A stretch of DNA of 64,000 nt from Fistularia commersonii. Its lineage: Eukaryota; Chordata; Actinopteri; Syngnathiformes; Fistulariidae. Positions 1-10,929 of the stretch are shown in pieces. The stretch lies in NCBI GenBank assembly GCA_037954325.1, contig JBBMNZ010000007.1:19757001-19821000 (forward strand). The letters run 5' to 3'. The notes beneath the pieces were generated by a model, which was not told the DNA's origin, searched no databases, and saw only the letters and a program-made list of their open reading frames with translations. Each line of letters starts with the position of its first letter. Within the stretch, counting starts at the first letter, position 1. Position numbers and translations under genes: made by a program.

Positions 1-378
1 TCTGCAACCTTGGACTCAAATCTGAGAGTCTCTTTTGTCCTTGCTTAATCAACTGTCTGTCTTCCAAACAATGTGTCCTTCTCTATCTCATAAGATGGCA
101 CCGTCTCTCTCTCTGTGGGCCCACTGTAGGATCAGACACATCACCTGATTGTGTCCTTCAAGATGGTGCCTGCTCTGGATGCATAATACCTATAATACCC
201 ATAATACCCACTGTGTGTTCTTTGTACTCTCCTGCAGACTACTCTGGACTCTGCAAGACTTGTACCTTTTGAGGCCTCAAAATAAACCTCCAGAGACCAT
301 TTTGACCATTCCACCAACTTTCCTAAAGAAACCTCCAAAAATTTCCACAGCAATTTGGTGTCAGAAGTGGCATAGCTG
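1..378 (+). mobile_element. LTR retrotransposon fragment: end of 5' LTR plus primer-binding site
   Basis: Positions 281-286 carry AATAAA and the LTR appears to end near 350 in ...CACAGCA. Two to three bases later comes TGGTGTCAGAAGTGG, whose complement ends in CCA, as expected for a tRNA-primed binding site. No gag or pol frame follows before the hAT element at 716, so this is a truncated remnant. The left boundary is outside the window or unclear. Superfamily (Gypsy or ERV-like) cannot be decided from this piece. Confidence 0.4.
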
Positions 379-1207
379 AAGATCCGTTGGGAACTTCCTG
401 GACTGTCAGTGGCTGATCACCAGGATAGACAATCCTTCTCTACCCCAACTAAAAGCAAATTACGGAGAGAGAGGATCCATGTCTGGGGAGACTCGGAGAT
501 TTTTGTCATTTTCTCACACAATTCGTTGAACTGTTGAATAGTTTATGTTCAAGTGTGTCATTCATTCCTTAATTTTCAGATGACTTACTACTTCCCTTAA
601 TTTTGATGAATATAGTTATTTGTACTACCTTCTATGTCTGTTTTGATGGAAAGTCTAGAGGAAAATGATTTTTTTTTCTTACCACTTGCCCCAAATAGGA
701 GGAAGGCTGTAAAACAGGGGTCTCAAACTCAATTTACCTGGGGGCCGCTGGAGCTAGGGTCTGGGTAAGGCTGGGCCGCTAAGGTTTTCCACAAGGAAAG
801 CACTGATAGAACATTCCACTGTTCTCAAATATCTTAATTTTAATTTTTTTACACAAAAGAAGATGAAAAAAATACTCAAATCAAGAATTAAGAAAATCAA
901 TCAATCAATCAGTAATTAATAAATAAAATAATAATAATACAGCAAATAAGGAAGACTGAAGAAACCGCATTTAGTTGGTGAGTAGAGAAATCTATTACTA
1001 TTCAGATTCAAATTAACAGTATTAACAGTTCTTTAACCTTTAACTTGAACATGAATGGAACTTTGAAGTGAACTGTTCTGAACATGGCGTCTCTTCTCTT
1101 GCCTACGTCTTGCTAGAGGTCTGGCAGCGCTTCCTCTTGCATAGTCCTCTTGCATTTGGCTTGAGGGAGGAAGCAGTTGAGACCCTCTGTAGACCTCAAA
1201 GATGCTC

Positions 1208-1968
1208 TTAAATAAGTCTGGTCCTGTACTCAACGCAAAAAAATCTCTTCAACATGTTTCCCCCGTTGAGCCAACGTACCTTGGTGAAGTAGAGCACGTC
1301 CCCATGTTCTGAATCGATTTCCTCTAAAAAAGCATGGAACTCTCTGTGTTTTAAGCCTCTGGATCTGATGTGGTTGATGCATCGCACAACAACAGACATC
1401 ACGTTGTCAAACCTCAGGCATTTGCTGCAAAGGGCCTGCTGATGGATAATACAGTGCAGAGCTATGGCTTCCTCCACACCCTCCTCTTCCATTTTTTTTT
1501 GAAAAAGTGCCACCGGTCTATTTTTCCTCCCTGTGGTTGATGGTGCCCCATCAGTTGTTATCCCAATAAACCTCTTCCATGGAAAACCGGCATTCTCAAT
1601 TTCATTACACAGCTGGTGAAATATCTCCTAAGCGGTTGTCTGGCCATTGGAATTACTGTGAGCAACTGCTCCATCACTTCAAGATTGCCATCAACACCAC
1701 GGACATATATTGCGAGCTGGGCAGTGTCAGTGATGTCTGTGAGATCATCAAGAGTGACTGAGTATACACTGAAACATTTTGCTGTCTCACACAGTTGATC
1801 ATAAATGTCACTTGACAGGTCAGAAATGCGCTCTGCCACGGTGTTGGCAGAAAGGCTGATGTTGCTAAACGGACCTTTCTTTTCTGGACAGACAATAGTT
1901 GCAGCCTGTAACAGGCACTTCTTGACAAATCCACCTTCTGTGAATGGCTTTCCTGCTATAGCAATCAT
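1208..1968 (-). pseudogene. hAT transposase remnant (GTF2IRD2-like), frameshifted
   Basis: Two minus-strand frames (1968-1558 and 1513-1208) read as consecutive pieces of a hAT transposase of the kind annotated in vertebrates as GTF2IRD2-like or ZBED-like. Visible family features are GKPFTEGGFVKKCL, the VTLDDLTDITDTAQLAIYVRG stretch of the catalytic region, and LHCIIHQQALCSK further along. The frame breaks between 1558 and 1513 and again after 1208. The N-terminal BED finger region (about 1970-2270) is no longer continuous. It would have catalysed cut-and-paste transposition; as it stands it is dead. Confidence 0.7.
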
Positions 1969-2344
1969 CTCTTCGACTGCTGCGTTATTCTCTTTGGTTG
2001 CTTTCTTAAAGAAATCTTGTTGCTTCAGTTGACGTGTTTAAAGATTGGCAACTCGGTTGGTTCTCTCATGTCCCTGCTATTTTGCATAGTCCTCAGTATG
2101 TGTAGTTGTGTAATGACGTTTCAAATTGTATTTCTTGTGCTCCGCAACTTTCTCTGTGCAACTAAGACACATCGGGGTGCCCCTCTGCTCCACAAAGAAA
2201 TATTGAATTTCCCCCTTTTCCTTAAATTATCTGTGCTCATCACCAACCTTTCTCTTCCCTGCAGGCTTTGAGACATGTTTGGGGCTGTGTTGTATATATA
2301 ATTCCACTAGGTGTCACTGTCGTGCTTAAGTTTTATTTTCAGTG

Positions 2345-2835
2345 ATTAGCTGACGCATCTTCTTCTTCTTCCTCTGCTTCTTTCGGCTTTTCCCTTCAGG
2401 GGTCGCCACAGCGAATCAACTTTCTCCATCCAACCCCTATTCTCTGTATCCTCCTCTCTCACACCAACTACCTTCATCTTCATCTCTGCAACCTCTAGAT
2501 CTGCCTCCTGTCTTTTCATCATTGTAACAGTTTCTAGTCCATACAGCATCGCTGGTCTCACCACTGTCTTGTACACCTTTCCTTTTATTCTGACCGATAT
2601 TCTTCTATCACATAGTACCCCTGACACTTTTCTCCACCCATTCCAACCTGCTTGGACCCGTCTCTTCAACTCTTCTCCACACTCTCCGTTGCTCTGGAAT
2701 TTTGACCCCAAGTACCTGAAATCCTCTAACTTCTTGATCTCCACTCCCTGTAGCCTCACCGTTCCACCCGATGGAGAACGTAATTTCGGCTGGTACCTTA
2801 TCAGCTCAGGGTCCTGTGCCTGCGCCTGCATATGA
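2345..2835 (-). mobile_element. 5'-truncated RTE-clade LINE fragment nested in the hAT element
   Basis: The minus strand encodes the C-terminal part of an RTE-type reverse transcriptase (IKKLEDFRYLGSKFQSNGEC, VYKTVVRPAMLYGLETV). It ends in the family's 3' sequence (on the plus strand TTCTTCTTC...TTTTCCCTTCAGGGGTCGCC). The same 3' end occurs at 26195 and 50335. The piece lies inside the hAT element at 716-3486, so it inserted later. Confidence 0.75.
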
Positions 2836-2989
2836 TGTCGAGTACGGCACAGTTAGTGATTGGTTGAAGATCAGAAACCATGGAAACACCAAGTGCCTGT
2901 GGTACCCGTTTAACATTAAATTAAATGAATAAAAAGTTTAATAAGGTTTGAAAAGTTCGTCACGTGGCTAGCATGGAGCTAACCCAAAC

Positions 2990-2990
2990 A

Positions 2991-3023
<33 letters not shown>
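2990..3023. repeat. (CA)n microsatellite
   Basis: Uninterrupted CA dinucleotides inside the hAT element. Confidence 0.95.
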
Positions 3024-3025
<2 letters not shown>

Positions 3026-3499
3026 CTCGGGTGTGTTTGTGTATGTAATAGTGTTAGCTCCGTGTTAGCATTCTAGCCCTCATTTTCCCCATTCTTGTGC
3101 ATGTGTAACGTCAGGTCTGGTGCTTTGGAGTACCTGGATCTGGCGTGTTGTTTATCTGTTTAAATGTGCATTCAGCAACCCCGGTGAAGGCAGCAGCGGC
3201 GGGTTGTTTACATCCGTGGTTTACACGTATATTCAGGTTGGTGCTGGGCACCGTGGGCATGGTCACATTGCCAGTACAGTCCGGGCGCTCCGAAGCATGC
3301 GGCCCCCAGAATGAGAAAGACCTAACTAATTAGCACAGAGGTAGTGCTAACACACACAGCATCCATATCAAACGCGCGGGCCCCTCTAACATTACACTTT
3401 TATATCAAGGCGGGGGCCTCAAACTATCGTCCCCCGGGCCGCAGTTGGCCCACGGGCCGTGAGTTTGAGACCCCTTTGTTTTACAGTGTAAAACAAAGA

Positions 3500-6400
3500 T
3501 TATTCGTCAGCAGGGTCAGAATAATCAGCAGATTTTCCTGGAGGAAAAAGATGATGAAAAAGAACAAGAAATAAAAGAAGACTTTTATTTTGCTGTCATT
3601 ATGTCAGAGTGTTCAACAAGCTGCTGAAGGCTGCAATGATCTGCTTCATTGTTTTATTCATCTTATATTTTTTTAAGTACCAATAAAAATGTTTCTTTAA
3701 AATTTGGTTTGGTCAAAAGATCTGATTGAGGTAATATTTTGAAGTTTAAGGCGGGAACTAGTTGCACCTAATATCCATCGCAGTGCAAGAACTATCCCTG
3801 AACTGAAACTGACTGATCTCTGAGAGTTAATCTCATTCTTTTCTATGCAACTATAAAAAATAACATTTATTTGATTCAGTTTTATGATAGAGTTTCTCCC
3901 CCATCATAACTGATCACAAACTTATGTAATCTGTATTCTGCGGCAGGTGGAGCTCACCAAGTGCATGCCATGAGCTCAACCCTAACAAACCTAAGCTTTA
4001 GGTAATAAGTACAACAAACAAAAGACAATGAAATGCATATTATTTTTCACCTTGATGTGAATATTAAACAGCAAATGTTGACATGTTTGATTTCCATGCC
4101 AACAATTCAGAATCCTCTTTAAGATTCTCCAATTTCCCTTTAACTAATGGACTTGGAATATAGAATAGAATAGAAAATTACTAAAACTGAAAATGGCTTG
4201 ATTTAAGGATTCAAGTGAAGGAATTGTGTTTCCTGTACAATGAAGTTCTTACTTTGCTGTCCACAGTGAATGCCTGGTAGTAAAATAAAGTGTTAGATAC
4301 ATAGAAGAGACTGATAGTGTAGTGAGGACAGAATACAAAACAGTAGATTGAAAAGATGTAAAGGAAATGTTAACTTTCGCAATTCAGTGTGTTGTAATTA
4401 AAAATCCAAATAGCGTGTGAAATGGCAGGTAAAAGGTCAGTCCGAGCAGTACATAAATATTCGGCGGAAGTTCTTGGATTGACATCTATTTAGAATGGCA
4501 ATTTCTTCACACTTGCCACGGATTGTCACTCGTTCAGAGCAATTACCGGAAATCAGTGACGGCTTAAAAGCCAAAATGCAGTGGGCAGCCCGCTTTGAGT
4601 TTTGTCGTCGACTGTCACAGTATTTTTTTCTGAACTTATGGAACAGCAATGGGGTACTGTCAAACTGTTTGGCATCGATACGTGTTTGACTCAAATTATC
4701 AGAAACATAGCATGCGAAAGACAGAAAGACTGACCTTGGAGCACCTTGCGCACAAGACTCAACAACTGAAAACACAGAACAGCTTGCGAACAAACATCTG
4801 TTACTGTTGTTGTTGAGGAAAGTGTGAGTTGATGGAATCAAATAATTTCTTTATTGTATTCGCTAACCTGACCGAAGTCAGTGCTCTGCTATATATTTGT
4901 GATACAAAATTAAAGCGACAAGTTAGCACCCTGATCAGACATGCTAACTAGCTAGCAAAACATGTCTCCCTTATTTGAAGTAATAAAAAGTGTCGGATGT
5001 TGATTCAGAATTGGAAATAGAGTACAATATCATTGGACTCGGCATCTTTCCAATTAAATGAGTAAAGCCTAATCAGACTCTGTCAAACATCAATCATCCT
5101 GCTGACAAATATTCACATAGCAGCCAATTAACAAAATGTAGTGTGTAATAAAAATATATTCTGATCCAAAGTTTGAAATAATTTTTAATCCTAAATGCAT
5201 TATGCAATTGTGTGCTGAACAGATATTCGGCACATATATTTTTCAGGTATTTCAAGATCGCACCTAAAACATCAAGAAACAGTTTAAACTGTTATTAGAA
5301 CGTAACTCACTGTGATTAAATCATTCCATCTCAGTAAATATATTTATAAAAACCATCATAAATGCTCTCTTAAATAAAGTAGAAATGTATAATCAAATCA
5401 AAGAATTAATTATTGAAATTCGTCAGTTAACATCGGTTTCTGTTTAGTGGCTGCTTGTTTGAATTTTTCAAAAATTTCTTGATGGAGTTTACATTATTGG
5501 TCAAACTAAGATAACTAAGATAAAACAATCGAAAACCCCCAAAACATGTTAAATTGAGGCTCCGTGTACCTGGAAAAACTGTCAGTGTTTCACCATTGTT
5601 CGAGACGGTATGAGCATATTCTCCATCATTGTCATGGTTCTGACCCCTCATAAAACAAATGACATGAAATAAGCTGTTTCCACATGAGGATACATTTTGC
5701 ATGGATGTAAAATATTGGATGTGAAGTTTGCAAAATTTCAAAAATAATTTTAACATGATTTAAATATCAATTTCATAAGAAAATGTTGAATTAAAATATC
5801 AAAATATCTTAAAAAAAGATTCAAATAGTTTCACATTCTTAAACAATAAATGTTGATTTTTTTGTATTTTATCCACTTTTGTGTGAGGAGCTGCTGCTGA
5901 TTCAGTGGTTTAACATTGCTGTTACTTGCTAGAAATATCAAGTGGGTCAAGGTCTATAAACAAAGAAAACAGACCTTAAGAATACAAGAAATGCCAAGAA
6001 AATTTTCAGAAAGCACTCATTGGGGAATCTTAAAATTTTCTTATTCATAGTCAGTTCTTTTTGAACAAAATAGGAAACATGAAACAAGAAGGAAAAGAGT
6101 TTACAATTGTTGCTAAATTCATTCAGTTGAATTAAAATGCATAGATAACACAGCAAAGTTAGCTCAAAATTTCCATGAATGACATTTGAATGTTAAACAG
6201 TAGATAAAACAGCTCTAAAGGGGTTTACAAGTTCCAGTTTCAAATAGCCTGAACCCGATAAATTGTTGACTGAAACATTGAAACAGAAAATGGAACACAT
6301 TTATCCTTAAACTTGAAATGAATAGTCAATAGCAAGTGTTGACACAAAATTAAATTTTGAAAATTTAATTATTACTCAAAAATTATTTTTTTATATTAAA

Positions 6401-7618
6401 TAGGTTCAAATAATTCATTTGTATGTATCAACATGTATCAAAATTTCAACTGGCTAAACAAATGAATCTTAGGTTGAATCTAGATTTTTCCAGAAGTACT
6501 TTTTATGGCTAAGACAGAATGTGCAGGTTGGAGTTTGTTTCTGTCCCCCAAGGTTCTTTACTCAGTCCTTAAGATACTTTATTGACTCTCTGATAGTAGA
6601 GAATAATTCAATAATAATTGGTTGTTTGACTGTAGAGAGTGCTGAAAAAGTCCACCAGATATATAAAAGGAAATAAACAATTTTCATTTAGATGCTGGAC
6701 ATTTTGACTAAAATGCTCGAATAAAACTCAATTTAAAAACCAACATTGTTTACATTGTTACACAGAAGGGACTTCCATTAAAATTTGTACAGAAAAAAAA
6801 AAATAACATGTACCTGTTTACCTGTGTGTATAATGAAATTCAATTGATAACTTTTAGGGAATAACTATGGAAAAGGGATGGGAAAGAAAGAAAAAAAAAA
6901 GCTGAATTCCCGCATTTCCAATCAAATACAGGACAGCAAGCAGAGGTGCAGCAACAGTAAGCCTCACCTCACCTCTAAAGACGTAGTCCCTCACAAAGGC
7001 TACTCATTTCTCAGCATGTTTCTCAGCATGTTTCCAAAGTAATGTTTGTAGAAAGATTTGTTATATTAAAAGACATACAATGGCTTTTTACAGTTTGTGT
7101 GTACTGAACAGGATGGGAGCACACGTGAGCTTGTATCTGCTGTCCTTCCAAAAGCAATACGGAATAATGAATAATTATTCATGAATAATAAAATTAAATG
7201 AATGAAGTCTGCATGAGCTATGCATACAATTAAAGGTAAGACAACAAATGGTTTCAGGTTTATAAAAAAAAGACAAGATTAAGTGAAAAACTTAAGAATT
7301 AAAAAAAATTACCTTGTAAGTTAGTCTCTTTTAATTTGTTCTGATGAGCAACCTGTATTAAAATGAATTGAAATACCAATAGTGAACATTTTAAAAATAA
7401 CTAATGGCTTAACTATTGTTCAAAACTGAAATTGTGATGTTCACCGCTCTAATTTGTTTAATTAATATGATTATGAATCATTAAGAAGTGTACCTGTAGC
7501 ACCTGTATTTGCTTTATCCATTACCTATGTGCTATAAATGAAATGTCCTTTCTGGGACAGATAGGTTCCTGTGTATGTGTGTGGTGACAAAATGATTTTG
7601 TGTACCAGTTATAATGTC
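3500..7618. other. About 4.1 kb AT-rich stretch with no recognised gene
   Basis: Both strands hold only short open frames without recognisable domains. The largest is 134 codons on the minus strand at 4841-4437. It has no splice context or family motif that I recognise. No transposon ends, tRNA-like heads or long tandem repeats are evident. Confidence 0.5.
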
Positions 7619-8450
7619 AATAAATATGAATATAAATGTAAATGGAGAGACAATTAGAAGACAATTAGAAGATACCAAAATACATCCACAAATAAATAGA
7701 CTGCAGAGAGATAAACAACAACAATATCAAGGATAAGAATGGACAGAATGGGAAAAAAAAGGATAGTAAGGGTGAAAATAAACAACATAAACGACAACAA
7801 CAAGAATGGGAACAGAAACAGAGTGATAAAAGCAATGACAAAAATAAACCAAAATAAGCAGGATGTGAATGGGCTGAGATAAAATAGACCACAGAGTCAG
7901 AGCATTACACGTGTGAATGGGCGAGGTAGTGAGGTTGTGGAAGCAGCAGAGATACACCTCTGGCAGGTCAGATTTGCATGCCGTCCAGACTGCTGTTATA
8001 CAGTCTGATGGCCGTGGGAACAAAGGAGCGCCTAAAGCGTTCACTTCTGCATTGGGGTTTGAAGAATCGTTGGCTGAAGGAGGTCCCCATCGGCCACAGC
8101 TCGTCGTACAAGGGGTGGGAAGGATTGTCCAGGATAGCTCCAAGTTTTTCCTTCACCCTGAAGATGGTCCACGTTCAGGTCCTCACCAGCTTGTTGAGCC
8201 TGTTGACCTCACCATCATAGCACAGCCCCACCAGCACACTATAACGAAGAAGGTTGCACTGGTTACCATAGACTGGTAGAAGGTCTTGAGGAGTCCGCTA
8301 CAGGTGCCAAAAGACCTAAGTCTCCTCAGGAAGAACATCCTGCTTTGACCCTTCCTGTAAAGTGAAGGATATAAATAGGAATATGAATATAAATAGAAAG
8401 GCAGAAGGCAGACGATAGCAAGACGAAAAAAATCCACGAATAAATAGACA
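7618..8450 (-). mobile_element. Rex1-like LINE fragment, antisense, upstream of relic A
   Basis: Minus-strand frames read as the C-terminus of a Rex1/CR1-type LINE reverse transcriptase: LYRKGQSRMFFLRRLRSFGTC (about 8370-8300), then LGAILDNPSHPLYDELWPMG and SFVPTAIRLYNSS (about 8140-7980). AT-rich 3' sequence shared with copies at 18650 and 36700 follows. It ends about 80 bp before relic A exon 1 and has replaced the promoter seen in other family members. Confidence 0.7.
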
Positions 8451-8599
8451 GCAGAATCTTTAATCCTTGAATCTGGAATCTTGAATGTGTTCTAGAGCCT
8501 CCAGCTGAAGAGCTTCCCTGCAGACACCATGAAGCCAGAGACTGTCCTGATTACTGGTGAGGACCTTCTTCCTACCTTCTCCTTCTTCGTCTTCTTCGT

Positions 8600-9300
8600 T
8601 GTGGGGACCGGAAATGTGAGTTGACCGTATCTATGGTGTAAGTGTTTATTTTCAACGGTTTTTCTTGCCTTGTATGGTATGGCATAGGTGCGTTAGTGGT
8701 TTTATTGTTTTTTGAGGATTGTGCCTTTTTCCAGTTGGTCGGCGTCGGACAGTAGCCAAACGCCATGGCTGACCCCAGGGGCTTCACAAAGCACGGCATC
8801 AAGATGACTAGTGGCTCCCTTAGTGGCTTTGGCTGTGGGAGAGTTGACTCCCATTGGAGACAACTGATTTTTATTTAAGATTCTATTTATGTTTCTAATT
8901 AACCGTGAGGAGGATATCAATGTCCGCTTTCACGTCAATGTCGATGACTTTGACTGAATATTGTTTGCAATGTCCTCACGCATGAAAAGGTTTGGGTGTG
9001 GTGAAGAGAGACATGTTATCAGGATGTGTCCACGCCGAGTCTATCTGGGCCGCTTCTGCCCCGGAATCTAGTGACACAGCCGCATTGGTCAGGATCTCAA
9101 CCCCGACCCTGCAGAGCAACGGGCTGATGCGGAGCAGCCCCTGCATACCAGAGGGCATACCAGGCTGGAGGGCTGTTGATGCCTCTCTCCACTCCCTCCA
9201 GGTCATCCACAGCACCCGCCTCACGTGCACGTGTTCTGTATTGCAGAACTGTATTGCCCGTCTCACAACTTCTTCAGACAAAGACATAACTAAGGATCAA
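8600..9300 (+). mobile_element. Tx1-like LINE ORF1 fragment with CCHC zinc knuckle, in intron 1 of relic A
   Basis: The plus strand around 8980-9030 reads KRFGCGEERHVIRMCP, a CX2CX4HX4C-type knuckle with its first cysteine changed to arginine. This knuckle is typical of the ORF1 of fish Tx1/L1-type LINEs. Upstream, NVRFHVNVDDFD matches the related fragment in intron 1 of gene C (near 31060-31150). Stop codons and frameshifts interrupt it. Confidence 0.6.
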
Positions 9301-9327
9301 ATTTAGATTCTTTGAGGTTATTCAACA

Positions 9328-9369
9328 TCCATCCATCCATCCATCCATCCATCCATCCATCCATCCATA
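9328..9369. repeat. (ATCC)n microsatellite at the deletion junction of relic A
   Basis: About ten ATCC units directly abut the truncated exon 9 of relic A, marking where exons 2-8 were lost. Confidence 0.95.
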
Positions 9370-10256
9370 AATGATGAAAATCTCAAATCAGTGGATTCAG
9401 AGGTGAAAGTCTCTTAAAGGCCTGCTTTGTTTTTTTTTAATGTTGAAGTATCCCAACAGAGATGTGTAGCTATGGTTACAGCCCATCAGAGATCTTTAGT
9501 GTTCTGCTGATGATGATGATGAAGACGCACTAGATGGAACTGGTATCCATTTTTAAAAATTAGATATCAATTTAAATAATTAAAAGGAAACAGGTGACAA
9601 ATAAGATAAAATCACCAAAATTAAATCTAACACGCCAAGATAAAATTGGCTAGATTAAAAAAAAAGCTGCAAGATCACAAATGGTTTGAATTTGGATCAC
9701 AGTCCTTCCTCCCAGCAAGAAGATTCCTTATTCTATCCCTTTGGCAAGTCTTTTTTTCCACCTGTGTGTGCATTTTTTTTAATCATGCAGTCCTAAAATA
9801 GCAATATTATGAATCCCCCAACTTCAAACCCATTTTAATCATATAACTAATGGCAGCACAGGTGCTTGGTGGTTAGCATTTCCATCACATGATTCCAACA
9901 GGTGGCGGGGGTTTACAGCATAAGGTCTGAAAAGCGCCACATTTGTCATCTACGAAAACAAACTGAAGGGAGATCATAGACATTTCTGCAAACATTTTAA
10001 AAACACAGTTTGCAAGATGAAGCCTCTGGCACCTTTAAAAATGTGATACAAGCTAAGTAACAATCAGAGTCAACTCCTGATGATCTAAATGTCAGATTAC
10101 TTAATCTGGCAGTTGAGTCTACCACCGATTTCCTGCTTATACAACTGGAAAATGATTTGGAGGAGACGATGAAACCAGCTAGTTGTTAACATCAATGCGT
10201 CATATAATTATTAAAAATCTGAAGAGCATCTGTGTTTGAATTTCTTTTTTGCTAAT

Positions 10257-10275
10257 AATAAAAACATTCAAGCAT
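10257..10275 (+). other. Family poly(A) region of relic A
   Basis: AATAAA followed closely by AAGCATCAA matches the 3' ends downstream of genes B, C and E. Confidence 0.6.
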
Positions 10276-10483
10276 CAACGGATGTTTTCTGTGTCACCTG
10301 TAATATATAGCCTGCTATTAAGACCCACTGTTCTCAATTGGGGCATTATCTGCTCTTGTCTGCTTTTTCCAAGAATCGATTAGTTTGTCAACTCTACAGT
10401 CGTAAACAACAGCAGCTTGTTAAGCACTGTTGTTTGGGTTAATGTAGGTCGTGACATCAATGTCAGGAGGATTAATGTTAGAA

Positions 10484-10925
10484 AAGTTGAGGAGGTCTTT
10501 CCTACCTGAGGCTATCCGACTTTTTAATTCCTCTTCCTTCAGCTGCAGGGAATCTTCAAATCTTTGCACTTAAGACCTTAAAACACTTTATAGCCTTGAC
10601 TTTGACACTTTATAGTTTTATTTGTTTTTCTTATCTTATTTCTTATTTTATTTTATTTATTTATTTTTTTTACTGTTTACACAATTTCCCAGTATTATTT
10701 GTTATTGTTATGTTTTACTTGAAACTCTGGCACAAATGAAGTTGTTCTTATTCTTATTCTTATTCTTATTCTTATTCTTATTCTTATTCTTATTCTTATT
10801 CTTATTCTTATTCTTATTCTTATTCTTATTCTTATTCTTATTCTTATTCTTATTCTTATTCTTATTCTTATTCTTATTCTTATTCTTATTCTTATTCTTA
10901 TTCTTATTCTTATTCTTATTCTTAT
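10484..10925 (+). mobile_element. Rex1-like LINE 3' end with hexamer tail
   Basis: The plus strand encodes RSFLPEAIRLFNSSS (10494-10538), the conserved C-terminus of the Rex1-like reverse transcriptase. The 3' non-coding end ('ctctggcaca...') follows, and then a perfect array of TTCTTA hexamers as the tail. Confidence 0.75.
10744..10925. repeat. (TTCTTA)n hexamer array
   Basis: About 180 bp of essentially perfect TTCTTA repeats formed from a LINE tail. The long open frames through it (Leu-Phe or Arg-Ile repeats) are artefacts of a 6-bp period. Confidence 0.97.
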
Positions 10926-10929
10926 AAGA

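Larger units (their letters stand above)
716..3486 (-). mobile_element. Decayed hAT DNA transposon (BED/GTF2IRD2-like), with nested RTE piece
   Basis: The ends are inverted repeats: CAGGGGTCTCAAACTC at 715-730 and GAGTTTGAGACCCC at 3461-3474. An exact 8-bp direct repeat TGTAAAAC lies at 708-715 and 3487-3494, the target duplication length of hAT elements. The right end has about 12 extra bases beyond the inverted repeat, so the boundary is slightly ambiguous. The minus strand holds transposase remnants. An RTE LINE fragment (2345-2835) and a CA repeat sit inside. Confidence 0.75.
8529..9543 (+). pseudogene. Relic A of the tandem helical-protein family (exon 1, part of exon 9, exon 10)
   Basis: Exon 1 (8529-8556) is intact: ATG AAG CCA GAG ACT GTC CTG ATT ACT G, then GTGAGG, in the same phase as genes B, C and E. 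Exons 2-8 are missing. A Tx1-like LINE fragment and an ATCC repeat occupy the gap. Exon 9 survives from 9370 to 9402 (its first 10 bases are lost at the repeat junction) and ends ...GATTCAGAG/GTGAAA. Exon 10 starts at 9482 after a preserved CTATGGTTACAG acceptor but meets TAG at 9497 and carries indels. The family's 3' end remains at 10257. It cannot encode the protein. It lies upstream of the intact copies and shows the array was once longer. Confidence 0.85.

Noticed and set aside
4437..4841. 134-codon minus-strand frame
   Set aside because: No recognisable domain, splice context, promoter or repeat similarity; composition looks like chance.
10744..10925. Regular array that might be taken for a CRISPR or satellite
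   Set aside because: The unit is a 6-bp microsatellite without spacers, at a LINE 3' end, in a vertebrate genome.
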